The position numbers and the translations under genes are program-made. Of a stretch of DNA of 64,000 nucleotides, positions 1 to 8,237 are shown one piece after another (within the stretch, counting starts at the first letter, position 1; every line of letters starts with the position of its first letter). The stretch spans positions 449,501 through 513,500 of the forward strand of contig NZ_CP049057.1 of NCBI RefSeq assembly GCF_011044175.1, given 5' to 3'. Source of the stretch: Rasiella rasia (GTDB lineage Bacteria > Bacteroidota > Bacteroidia > Flavobacteriales > Flavobacteriaceae). The notes under the pieces are model-generated. The model saw nothing but the letters and a program-made list of their open reading frames with translations. It had not been told where the DNA came from and searched no databases.

Positions 1-573
1 AAAAAAACCATCAAAGAGGGCCCCGATCGCATGATTCTAAAACCACTTAATGGCTATGGTGGTTCTGGAGTTATATTGATTGAAAAAAGAGCCATGAAGA
101 GTATAAATTCGTTACTCGATTTTTATATAGATAACAAAGACGGTACCTCAAACTATGTAATTCTTCAAGACTACATTGAAGGTGCAGATAAAGGAGACGT
201 ACGTATTCTACTATTAAACGGGCAACCTATAGGTGCTATGGCAAGGGTCCCAGGAGAAGAAGACCATAGAAGTAATGTCTCTGCTGGAGGTTCTGTTCAA
301 AAACACTCGCTGAGTAAGCAAGAAAAGGAATTGTGTAGACGTATTGGGCCTAAATTAGTGAAAGACGGACTGTATTTCTGCGGAATAGATGTTATTGGTG
401 GGATGTTGGTGGAAGTAAATGTAATGTCACCTGGGGGTATTACATATATTAATAAAGTATACAAAACACGTGTTCAAGAAAAAATAATCGATTTTATCGA
501 AGATAAGGTTCAGGAACGTGTTAATGCCTTTGAGCGCAGAACAAAGCTTAGAAAACACGTTAGTGATGCATAA
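1..573 (+). CDS. ATP-grasp ligase, glutathione synthetase-like (C-terminal part)
   Basis: The reading frame is open from the first base, so the gene begins outside the window; 190 codons remain. The visible part is the C-terminal half of the ATP-grasp fold of the GshB type. It has the nucleotide-binding start (KPLNGYGGSGV), the segment GEEDHRSNVSAGG that matches the RSN-x-AGG loop of GshB, and the Mg-binding end GIDVIG...LVEVNVMSPGG. Family enzymes join a carboxylate to an amine using ATP through an acyl phosphate. The next gene starts 19 bp on and the third 2 bp after that, so the three form an operon. Glutathione synthesis is the usual label. No gamma-glutamylcysteine ligase is visible, and the neighbours suggest a peptide or amino-acid ligase instead (inference). 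Confidence 0.85.
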   Translation, partial: KKTIKEGPDRMILKPLNGYGGSGVILIEKRAMKSINSLLDFYIDNKDGTSNYVILQDYIEGADKGDVRILLLNGQPIGAMARVPGEEDHRSNVSAGGSVQKHSLSKQEKELCRRIGPKLVKDGLYFCGIDVIGGMLVEVNVMSPGGITYINKVYKTRVQEKIIDFIEDKVQERVNAFERRTKLRKHVSDA

Positions 574-592
574 TGCGTAAAATACATTCCAA

Positions 593-1423
593 ATGCAACG
601 GTTAGCTATTTCAGAAATAATAGAAAAAATAAACAACGAAGAAACATTTGAGGCAGTTGCTTCAGATTATTCGTTTACACTGAAAATTGACGAATATGTA
701 CACTACGTCTGTGGTGCAGTTCACGACGGTCATCAATTTAGAAAAGAATTGTGGAGTAATTGTCTTCATTCTGAATACGATAGATGGTTTGAAGAAGATC
801 CATGCACGAAAGAATTTGTGCATACACACCCCATTGTAATAGCCGGATGTGACAGCAGGTTTGAATACGATCTAAACCGAGATCCTGAAAATGCAATTTA
901 TGAAGATGCCTGGGGAAAACAACTGTGGAAAGCACCTTTAGATATCGCAAACCGAAAAAAGAGTTTAGACAAGCATCAGGCTTTTTATAGTGTTGTATAT
1001 GCGTTAATGCAGAAATTAGAAGAGAAATTTGGAGTTGTTGTGGTGTACGACATGCACAGTTACAATTGGAGGCGCTGGAATAGGGAAGTGCCTGTAATTA
1101 ACTTAGGAACGGCAAATGTTGACAATGAGCGATTTGAACCTTTAATTGAGGCCTGGCGACAATCGCTTTCAGAACTAGAACTACCACATGATATTGAGTC
1201 AACTTCAAAAATCAACGACACCTTTCAAGGAAATGGATATTTTTTAAAATTTATCACCCAAAACTTCAAAAATACCTTAGTTTTGGCAACCGAATTTAAG
1301 AAAGTGTACTGTGATGAATTGAGGGAAATAATTTTCCCCGAGGTAGTAGCAGCAATTGAACAACAATTGCAGAACCGCCTTGTTTCTCACGCCAACATGT
1401 TTTACCACACCTACAAAAGTTAA
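593..1423 (+). CDS. N-formylglutamate amidohydrolase family protein
   Basis: 276-residue cytosolic protein of the N-formylglutamate amidohydrolase family, whose characterised members are metal-dependent amidohydrolases releasing glutamate from N-formylglutamate. Family marks are VHDGHQFRKELW near residue 43 and YDMHSYNWRR with His155 in the DxHS motif, both in the metal-site regions. No histidine-degradation (hut) gene is present nearby, so the textbook substrate is doubtful. It lies between an ATP-grasp ligase and a QEGLA zinc peptidase, with a 2-bp gap to the latter. This suggests it removes an N-acyl or amide group from the product or tag that the ligase handles. The family call is firm; the substrate is unknown. 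Confidence 0.85.
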   Translation: MQRLAISEIIEKINNEETFEAVASDYSFTLKIDEYVHYVCGAVHDGHQFRKELWSNCLHSEYDRWFEEDPCTKEFVHTHPIVIAGCDSRFEYDLNRDPENAIYEDAWGKQLWKAPLDIANRKKSLDKHQAFYSVVYALMQKLEEKFGVVVVYDMHSYNWRRWNREVPVINLGTANVDNERFEPLIEAWRQSLSELELPHDIESTSKINDTFQGNGYFLKFITQNFKNTLVLATEFKKVYCDELREIIFPEVVAAIEQQLQNRLVSHANMFYHTYKS

Positions 1424-1425
1424 GT

Positions 1426-2589
1426 ATGGCAACTGCCAAAGCATTATTACATACGCACCCAAATCTCTTTAGAATTGATCAAAACCTGAACAAATTAGTT
1501 CAGAAAATTGAGCTACTTAACTATATCAACCCTATAAATATTGAAGCCGAAAAGCGTAACTTCTTTGCTTCTAAATACAATGTTAGTCCGAACTATAAGT
1601 ATCGAAAAATAGATTTCGACGCTCACAAAGTGCAGCAACATTTATTCTCTCAAGATATTGACAGCATTAAAGATGAGGTGTCTAGAGATTTCTTTAGAGA
1701 CGTTATATATGACTATTCAAGTCTCATACAGTGCATTGAAACCATTGGTAAGGGTCAAAAATTTTATTACAATGCCTTAAAAGCATTTGGAACGCCTACC
1801 GAGAAGGATGTTGAAAACGCACGTTTTATACTTCATTTTAAAGATGAAGAATACGACAGTGAAATGTTTCCAGTGTTTAGTGCCGAAGAGGCAGCTGCTT
1901 ATTTTGAAGCATTTACGCAGAAGTATGATTTTAATTTCAATATGAAATATTCTACGAAGATTTCTGCGGCAGCAATGGTGCAAAATAATACACAAACTTT
2001 AGTGCTTAAAAAGAATCATCGGTATAGCGCCAATCAACTAAAGGTATTGGCAAATCATGAAATAGGTGTACATATGGTTACTACCTTTAACGGCCTTAAC
2101 CAATCGTTAAAGATTTTCCATAACGGATTTCCAAAAAATGTTGAAACCCAAGAGGGGCTAGCTGTATTTAGTGAATACATGAGTGGGTGCCTAACTTTGC
2201 ATCGTCTCAAAGAACTGTCTTATCGTGTAATGGCTGCAGATAGTTTACGTAAAGGCTTCAATTTTTGTGATACGTTCGATTTGTTGCATAATCAGTACAA
2301 GCTAAATAGAGAAGAGGCGTATAATATTTCGTTACGAGCTCACCGTGGAGGTGGCTTTACTAAAGACTACATGTATTTAACAGGATTAAAGAAGGTATAT
2401 GATGCTTTTCAGAATAAGAAAGATTTAGCACCACTATTAGCGGGTAAAATTTCTTTTGAGCATGCCCATATAGTTTCAAAATGGCAAAAAGAGGGGTTAG
2501 CACAGGCTAATAGATACCAGAACTTGGCCTTTAGTGTAAACGAAAATACAAATACAACCTTAGATTTTATTTTGAAAAATTTGAAGTAA
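1426..2589 (+). CDS. QEGLA-motif (DUF1704/MATCAP-like) zinc peptidase
   Basis: 387-residue soluble protein of the DUF1704 family, annotated elsewhere as flavohemoglobin expression-modulating QEGLA motif protein. It carries the zincin motif HEIGVH at residues 211-215 (His211, Glu212, His215; HExxxH) and the name-giving QEGLA at 242-246, whose Glu243 is a candidate third metal ligand. The eukaryotic relatives (KIAA0895/KIAA0895L, MATCAP) are zinc carboxypeptidases that remove the C-terminal tyrosine of tubulin, so a carboxypeptidase role on a peptide tail is a reasonable guess. It closes the operon with the ATP-grasp ligase and amidohydrolase and ends before a bidirectional terminator. No signal peptide or membrane segment is seen. 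The metal site is visible; the substrate is inferred. Confidence 0.85.
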   Translation: MATAKALLHTHPNLFRIDQNLNKLVQKIELLNYINPINIEAEKRNFFASKYNVSPNYKYRKIDFDAHKVQQHLFSQDIDSIKDEVSRDFFRDVIYDYSSLIQCIETIGKGQKFYYNALKAFGTPTEKDVENARFILHFKDEEYDSEMFPVFSAEEAAAYFEAFTQKYDFNFNMKYSTKISAAAMVQNNTQTLVLKKNHRYSANQLKVLANHEIGVHMVTTFNGLNQSLKIFHNGFPKNVETQEGLAVFSEYMSGCLTLHRLKELSYRVMAADSLRKGFNFCDTFDLLHNQYKLNREEAYNISLRAHRGGGFTKDYMYLTGLKKVYDAFQNKKDLAPLLAGKISFEHAHIVSKWQKEGLAQANRYQNLAFSVNENTNTTLDFILKNLK

Positions 2590-2713
2590 GCTAATTTCTG
2601 AAAGTCTTTTGAGAGAGGCGTTTATATTAGAATAAACCTATTCCTTTTAGTAATTACAGCTTGGCTTCAAATAGTTGATGTATAATTTTAAGCCGAATGA
2701 TACATTCAAAAAA

Positions 2714-2744
2714 TAAAAAAGGCGGGATTAATTTCCCGCCTTTT
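2714..2744. terminator. Bidirectional intrinsic terminator
   Basis: Perfect 7-bp stem GGCGGGA / TCCCGCC (2721-2727 with 2734-2740) around a 6-base loop, with an A-run before and a T-run after. It sits between convergent genes and can end both the rightward peptidase operon and the leftward propeller-protein operon. Confidence 0.85.
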
Positions 2745-2765
2745 CTCATTACAAATTTCTAACCA

Positions 2766-5660
2766 TTACTCTATGAGTAATTTCTTCATGAATGATTGAC
2801 CATTCATATTAATTTGTACAACATACGTACCTTGAGATAGCATAGAAACGTTGAGTGATACTTCATTTTTATTAGCCGTTTGTGACATCACTTCCTGCCC
2901 TAAAATTGAATATACCGTTATGCTTTCAATAATATTTAATGAGCCAGACTTGATGGTCACTATATCTGACGCAGGATTAGGATACATTGAAAACTCATTG
3001 GCTGTGATATTATTGGTTCCAAGATAGAAGTCTCCATCGATTACTATATCTGTTATTGCCTCTGTATTTGCCACATAAACATAGTACGCTTGACCAGCTT
3101 GCACCAGTATACTGGCATCTGCACCAGGAACACATTGATTATCAAAGTAATCTACTAACGTTAGATCTGTCTCTACAGCATTTTCGTCTGGAGCACTATA
3201 AAAAGTTACCGATGTAAATCCGCCAGGGGTTGTTACAGATGCCGTTGCAGTTCCGTTTAGTTCAGCGACAAAGTTGTACCACACTCCTAAAACACCTGCG
3301 TTGTCACAGCCAATTGGACTACCAGCTTCGGTAGTAGCTGCTGGCATGGGTACTGCAACATCTGTATAAGGGAATCCTATTTCGTCTACATCAATGCTAT
3401 TAGCAATCATATCGTTTGGGGGAGGTACAGGAAGACAGTCTAGACTTAAAGAAAAATCACCTGTACTATCGTCAAAACCATGCACTAGAATATAATAGGT
3501 AGTATTACCATCTCCTTGGAAGGATACCTCAGATTGTAAACCGCAAGAATCATCGTTGTCTATTTCACAAACCAATGCACCACAGTCTCCTGTATACACA
3601 GTTATTTTACTATCGAAAGTTGTTCCTCCATCACAGAGAGAAAGCGTATAGTTTGTAATAAGTCCACTTGTATCTTCAAAAACATACCACACGCCAGGAG
3701 CAGTAATGTCCTCTACACACGTTGGTGCAGTATCAATTGTTGCTTCAGATGTACTTCCTGCTAGGGTTTCACCACAATTTATAGGAAGTGCACCACTACA
3801 AAAATCGTTTTCAGGTAGTTCTTCACAGGTTATATTCATGCTAAAATTTCCTGAAGCCACATTGTTTCCTTCTACCATGATATAGTATGTTGATGTGCCA
3901 TCAGAAACAAACTGAAGTTCAGACTGTGTTCCACAAAAATCATCATTCATCACAATCTCATTCGAAAGGTCGCAATTATCAAACACACGCAATACAGAAT
4001 CGTAATCTGTACCACCATTACACAATGAAACGGTAACTAGCTCTAATGTTCCGGTTCCGGTATAGCTATAGAACTCGTCTGGAGCAGCATTACCACCGCT
4101 ATCGGTATCAAAAATTGTCTCACCTAGGATTGTATCACCACAAACTACTGCAATTGCCTCGGCGCAAGCATCATTTCCAACACTAAACGGAAAGAATCTA
4201 GAAATATAGACATCGTAATTTGCAACCGATGTTTGTATGTCTTCTCCAGGAAATGGATTAAAATCTACACTATCTCTAAACGCACCAATTGAGATAGCTT
4301 CTCCCAAGTCGTTAAATAAAATATACGGACTGTTTTCTGACGCTGTCCCACCAATTGTCCAATGATTTTTGTATACACCATCTAAGCCAACCTGAATGGT
4401 GTAATTGTCTGCAATACCATTAGAAGTTACATTGGCTGTACCAGGTCCTGCATCAAAATCTGAGGTTCCAACAAAACTTCCCGAAACGAATACATCACCA
4501 TTTGGTCCTTGTGTAATATCATAAACATCTTCTAGGTCTTCATTAGTTTCTCCACCAAATACGTAGCTCATTATATAGTTTCCATCAGTATCAAATTTTG
4601 AAAAGAATGGGTCTAAATCACCATTTGAAGTTACAGTATTATCTCCAGCGCTTGGATCTAAATCTACCGTTCCTGAAAAGGCTCCACCTACATATATTTC
4701 GTTGTTTATTTCAGTTATTATGTTTGAGAATTCAAGTGCAGCTCCTCCGAATGCTTGTCCCCAAATATAGCTTCCATCACTATCAATTTTGCTTACAAAA
4801 ATATCGTCACTACCATTTGTGGCGTATGAGTCTGTTCCGATTCCGGAGTCTAAATCTACTTGATTTCTAAATCTTCCAAGCACTAGAATATCCTCGTTTG
4901 CGTCAAATTCAATGTCTTCAACTTCAACAATACCACCAGCACCTTCGTAGGTGTTTACCCAAACAAAGTTTCCGTCTGTGTCCAATTTCAGAATAAAACC
5001 ATCTGGTGTTGAACTATCTGCAGAAAATAAAGTATTGTCTACCGCTGGATCTGGATCAAAATCTGCCAAAAGAAAAGAACCACCAACATACACATTCCCC
5101 GCGCTATCTACTTCAATAGTTTGAGCGTCTTCGTTAATTGGACCGAATCCAAATGGGTTACTCACTTGTTTTGCCCAAACAAATTGTTGGTCGCTGTCCA
5201 ATTTAATTATAAATATATCTCTACTAAGTCCGAAGGCAGGTTGTAATAACGGAACAACTCCCGGTCCTGGATCAGCATCGAAAGGGTTCATAGAATTGGC
5301 GCCTTGAAAATATCCTGTTATATAAAGGTTGTCGTTGGCATCTACGGCTAGGTCTATCACAACATCGTCAAAACCACCACCAAAGCCAAGAACACCCAAA
5401 GGTGTACCGTCGCTATCGTGCATGGCAACGTATCCGTCTGCATTTCCACCAGCAATATTGATGGTGTCGGGCCCGAGGGTAATTGAATTTTGGTATAATC
5501 CTCCTGTAAAAATAGTTCCCTGACTATTCATCACAGAGCTATTGGCAGTATCAATTCCAAGATCCCCGTACGTAGTTGTGCCAAAATATTCTTGTGCAAC
5601 ACCTGTACCAGAAACTAGGATGCATAATAAAATAAGTACTTTTGCTTTCATCTTTTTCAT
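2766..5660 (-). CDS. T9SS-secreted SBBP-type beta-propeller protein
   Basis: 964-residue protein with an N-terminal signal peptide (cleavage after about residue 22). Residues about 25-490 hold repeats with DGNFVWV, DIFVSKIDSDG and LDPSAGDN motifs, as in SBBP-type propeller proteins. Two or three Cys-rich PPC-like beta domains follow (about 495-860), each beginning NDxCxxA or similar. The last 75 residues form a type A T9SS sorting domain (FSMYPNPASD, then GTYVVQI and MKKLLIE). It is therefore exported through the outer membrane and held at the surface or released. It starts 4 bp after the response regulator stop codon, so it is probably co-transcribed with the two-component system. Ligand unknown. 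A second start at Met4 (5651) is possible. Confidence 0.85.
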   Translation of the reverse strand: MKKMKAKVLILLCILVSGTGVAQEYFGTTTYGDLGIDTANSSVMNSQGTIFTGGLYQNSITLGPDTINIAGGNADGYVAMHDSDGTPLGVLGFGGGFDDVVIDLAVDANDNLYITGYFQGANSMNPFDADPGPGVVPLLQPAFGLSRDIFIIKLDSDQQFVWAKQVSNPFGFGPINEDAQTIEVDSAGNVYVGGSFLLADFDPDPAVDNTLFSADSSTPDGFILKLDTDGNFVWVNTYEGAGGIVEVEDIEFDANEDILVLGRFRNQVDLDSGIGTDSYATNGSDDIFVSKIDSDGSYIWGQAFGGAALEFSNIITEINNEIYVGGAFSGTVDLDPSAGDNTVTSNGDLDPFFSKFDTDGNYIMSYVFGGETNEDLEDVYDITQGPNGDVFVSGSFVGTSDFDAGPGTANVTSNGIADNYTIQVGLDGVYKNHWTIGGTASENSPYILFNDLGEAISIGAFRDSVDFNPFPGEDIQTSVANYDVYISRFFPFSVGNDACAEAIAVVCGDTILGETIFDTDSGGNAAPDEFYSYTGTGTLELVTVSLCNGGTDYDSVLRVFDNCDLSNEIVMNDDFCGTQSELQFVSDGTSTYYIMVEGNNVASGNFSMNITCEELPENDFCSGALPINCGETLAGSTSEATIDTAPTCVEDITAPGVWYVFEDTSGLITNYTLSLCDGGTTFDSKITVYTGDCGALVCEIDNDDSCGLQSEVSFQGDGNTTYYILVHGFDDSTGDFSLSLDCLPVPPPNDMIANSIDVDEIGFPYTDVAVPMPAATTEAGSPIGCDNAGVLGVWYNFVAELNGTATASVTTPGGFTSVTFYSAPDENAVETDLTLVDYFDNQCVPGADASILVQAGQAYYVYVANTEAITDIVIDGDFYLGTNNITANEFSMYPNPASDIVTIKSGSLNIIESITVYSILGQEVMSQTANKNEVSLNVSMLSQGTYVVQINMNGQSFMKKLLIE

Positions 5661-5664
5661 GATT

Positions 5665-6360
5665 TTAATTATCTAAGTTAAATTGTAATCCAATCCCGCG
5701 AACACTTTCAATAGAGAGTGTAGGGTCTTCTTTTAAATGTTTTCTGATTCTACTCACAAACACATCCATACTTCTTCCAGAAAAGAAATCTGTTTTCCCC
5801 CAAACCTTTAAGAGAATTTCGTCTCGTCGTAATAATGTATTTCTATTTTTATAGAGATAGTAGAGTAGTTTTGCCTCTTTTTCTGTAATAGTGTTGGATT
5901 TATTATTAATGGTTAGCGTCAGGTTTGAATAATCAAACATATATGCTCCCAACGAAACCATTTCTTCATCTATTTCTATAACTTCAGTCTTTTGTTGTGC
6001 TGCTCTTTTAATAATGTTTTTCAGTCTTAGTAATAATTCTTCTGCCTCAAATGGTTTCACGATGTAATCGTCTGCACCCAGCTTCAGTCCTTTAATTCTA
6101 TCTTCTTTGGTCTTTCTAGCAGTGAGGAACAAAAAGGGAGTTTCAGGTTTACTGTTTGCAATTTTATCGGCTAACGTAAAACCATCCATTACGGGCATCA
6201 TTACATCAATAATGCATAGGTCAAAATCTTGATTTTTAATAATAGCATAGGCTTCAGCACCATGTAATGCCCATGTTACGGTGAACTTATTGAGTTCGAG
6301 GTAACGCTTTAGCATTTTACCAAAATCCTGATCGTCTTCAACTAATAGTAAATGTTTCAT
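5665..6360 (-). CDS. OmpR-family response regulator
   Basis: 231-residue two-component response regulator. The receiver domain (1-120) has the acidic pair Glu8-Asp9-Asp10, the phosphoacceptor Asp52 in IIDVMMPVMDG and Lys102 in YIVKPFEA. The C-terminal winged-helix DNA-binding domain (about 130-231) contains LLYYLYKN, SGRSMDVFVSRIRKHL and VRGIGLQF, as in OmpR/PhoB proteins. Its start overlaps the kinase stop in an ATGA arrangement, which fits translational coupling. The gene after it encodes a T9SS surface protein only 4 bp away, a candidate target or partner. Target promoters are not known. Confidence 0.93.
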   Translation of the reverse strand: MKHLLLVEDDQDFGKMLKRYLELNKFTVTWALHGAEAYAIIKNQDFDLCIIDVMMPVMDGFTLADKIANSKPETPFLFLTARKTKEDRIKGLKLGADDYIVKPFEAEELLLRLKNIIKRAAQQKTEVIEIDEEMVSLGAYMFDYSNLTLTINNKSNTITEKEAKLLYYLYKNRNTLLRRDEILLKVWGKTDFFSGRSMDVFVSRIRKHLKEDPTLSIESVRGIGLQFNLDN

Positions 6361-7736
6361 AGCGCCAGAGGTATTAGTATACTAAATGTTGTGCCTTTTC
6401 CTTTTCCGTTCTCTACAGAAATAGTACCGTTATGGGCCAGTATAATCTGTTTGGTGTAATACAAACCTAGTCCAAGCCCTTTATAATTGTGAGTGTCTTT
6501 TTCACTTACACGATAAAATTTATCGAATATATATTTGTGGTACTTTTTTGAAATTCCAATTCCATTATCTTTTACTGAAATAGTATGAGAATTTTGAACT
6601 GTATCTATAGCATATGTTACCATTAACTTGGTACCGCCGTACTTAATGGCATTGTTAAGTAAATTTATTATGGCAGTGCTCAGGTAAAATGAGTCGCCAT
6701 TTAGTAATAAGCCTGTACTTTCAATTTCTCTATTAATACTTACATTTTTATCGACAGTTATTTCGTAATCGTTAAGTAAGTCATTTAAAAATGTGGTCAC
6801 GTTAAACGATTCGTTTTTTAGTTGAATTTTTTGATATCCTAAACTGCTTTTTAGCACCTGATCGATTAGGTTTTGAAGTCGTGTATTTTGACGTTCAATA
6901 ACTTGAATTGTGTCATCCACAACTTCCTTATTGCCCGAAGTATATTCGCTAGTCAAGGTTTTGGTAGCAAGCGACAGTGTAGACAAGGGAGTTTTTAGCT
7001 CGTGGGTGATATTGTTGATAAAATCTGTCTTAATATCGGCAACACGCTTTTGTTTGAGAAGATTTTGAATTGAATAATACAAGAGACCAACAACAAAGAG
7101 AAAGAGTACTGTAGATAAAAATAACAAAGTAGAAAGCTCTCGAATTATTAGACTATTCCAATTTGTAATGTTCATGAATATACTTGACTTAAAATTAAGG
7201 TCGTAGGTAACAGGCTTACCGTTTATCATGATGTCATGATCTTTTTGCCAAGTACTATTATTTATAAGCAAAGCATCTGTTTGTTTCATTTCGCTTCCTA
7301 AGAGTATGATAGTATCTTTAGCCGCTTTAGGATACAAAGTTTCTGTGTTACCCAAACTATCTGAAAGCGTTATTCCAGTTACTATTTTTTTAAACTGAAT
7401 ATCGAAATCTGCATCATACGCTTTAAGCCCATTGTTGAAAATTTCTAAGAACCCAGGATTTATTTCTTTGCTTTTTTTCTGAAGCGCATCTAACAATGCT
7501 TCATTTGTACTATTATTGGTTTTATACGCTTCAAGGTTTTGGAGAAAATCTGTTCTATACAACCATGCAATAGAGTCTATTGCAGGCGAAGTATAAATTT
7601 TTGCAATTGCATTTCGCGCATCAATAGTGATTGTCTTTTGTTTAAGCTCATAGCTATTGTAGATTAAATAGCCTTGAATTCCCACTAGTGAAAGTAGTGT
7701 GAGAATAGATAGTATTATGAGTAGTTTAAATTTCAT
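6357..7736 (-). CDS. Membrane sensor histidine kinase
   Basis: 459-residue inner-membrane kinase. Transmembrane helix 1 lies at about 4-26 and helix 2 at about 200-222, enclosing a periplasmic domain of about 175 residues with no recognised fold. The HisKA dimerisation helix carries the phosphorylated His near residue 245 in NNITHELKTPLS. The ATPase domain shows the N box (LLNNAIKYGG), G1 (VKDNGIGIS), F box and G2 (GLGLGLYYTKQI). No HAMP domain is evident between helix 2 and HisKA. The gene overlaps its response regulator by 4 bp. A TAnnTTTG box lies 7 bp before the ATG, so the message is probably leaderless. Confidence 0.92.
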   Translation of the reverse strand: MKFKLLIILSILTLLSLVGIQGYLIYNSYELKQKTITIDARNAIAKIYTSPAIDSIAWLYRTDFLQNLEAYKTNNSTNEALLDALQKKSKEINPGFLEIFNNGLKAYDADFDIQFKKIVTGITLSDSLGNTETLYPKAAKDTIILLGSEMKQTDALLINNSTWQKDHDIMINGKPVTYDLNFKSSIFMNITNWNSLIIRELSTLLFLSTVLFLFVVGLLYYSIQNLLKQKRVADIKTDFINNITHELKTPLSTLSLATKTLTSEYTSGNKEVVDDTIQVIERQNTRLQNLIDQVLKSSLGYQKIQLKNESFNVTTFLNDLLNDYEITVDKNVSINREIESTGLLLNGDSFYLSTAIINLLNNAIKYGGTKLMVTYAIDTVQNSHTISVKDNGIGISKKYHKYIFDKFYRVSEKDTHNYKGLGLGLYYTKQIILAHNGTISVENGKGKGTTFSILIPLAL

Positions 7737-7743
7737 TTGAAGT

Positions 7744-7751
7744 CAAATTTA
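7744..7751 (-). promoter_or_regulatory. Candidate -7 box for the histidine kinase operon
   Basis: On the minus strand the sequence reads TAAATTTG, a perfect match to the Bacteroidota -7 element TAnnTTTG, ending 7 bases before the ATG. The -33 element is weak: a TTTG lies 23 bp upstream, at slightly long spacing. Transcription would start almost at the start codon. Confidence 0.45.
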
Positions 7752-7832
7752 AGAGGTAGTTCTTCAAATGTATTCAAAAATGAATGCGTTAACCGTTCGT
7801 TAACTTAACGAAACCGACAATAAATGTGTTTC

Positions 7833-8237
7833 TTATAAAAATTTAGCTCGTAATTCTGGTGTAGGAATCATGCAGCTATCCTTTTTACCGTACCATTTAT
7901 AGCGGTTCTTAGCTACATAATCATACACCCAATTTCTTATAAATCTGGGTATAATCATAAAAACATAGAGTAGCGGATAGCCCCCTCCCAAATGTCTGGC
8001 AATTTTTAATGCAGCAGTAGACTTTGTATATGCTTTATTATTTGAAATTAGTATAATCGAATCTGTCTTAGAAGGGTCTATGGCATATTTTTTAATGATT
8101 GACTTTCCTGGTTCTTCCTGAAGTGCTCCAAAACGAAATAGATCATTCTTATCACGATGTATCACAAAATTCACAGAGCTGTTACAGAGGTTACACACCC
8201 CGTCAAAAAGGATAATTTTATGTTTTCGTGATGTCAT
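7833..8237 (-). CDS. DCC-family thiol-disulfide oxidoreductase
   Basis: 134-residue protein of the DCC (DUF393) family, small thioredoxin-like proteins named for the motif DxxCxxC, seen here as FDGVCNLCN near residues 11-19. The two cysteines of CNLC are the presumed redox pair; the conserved HRDKNDLFRFGALQ follows. No signal peptide, so probably cytosolic, although homologues are often membrane-associated. Its start codon overlaps the stop of the mutS2-like gene upstream (ATGA), so the two are translated together. Substrate unknown. Confidence 0.85.
   Translation of the reverse strand: MTSRKHKIILFDGVCNLCNSSVNFVIHRDKNDLFRFGALQEEPGKSIIKKYAIDPSKTDSIILISNNKAYTKSTAALKIARHLGGGYPLLYVFMIIPRFIRNWVYDYVAKNRYKWYGKKDSCMIPTPELRAKFL

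Noticed and set aside
1-573. Naming the first gene gshB
   Set aside because: Only the C-terminal half is visible and no gamma-glutamylcysteine ligase is nearby; the neighbours point to another ligase role.
4598-4870. 90-codon frame opposite the T9SS propeller gene
   Set aside because: Shadow of repetitive coding sequence on the other strand; no start context or domain.
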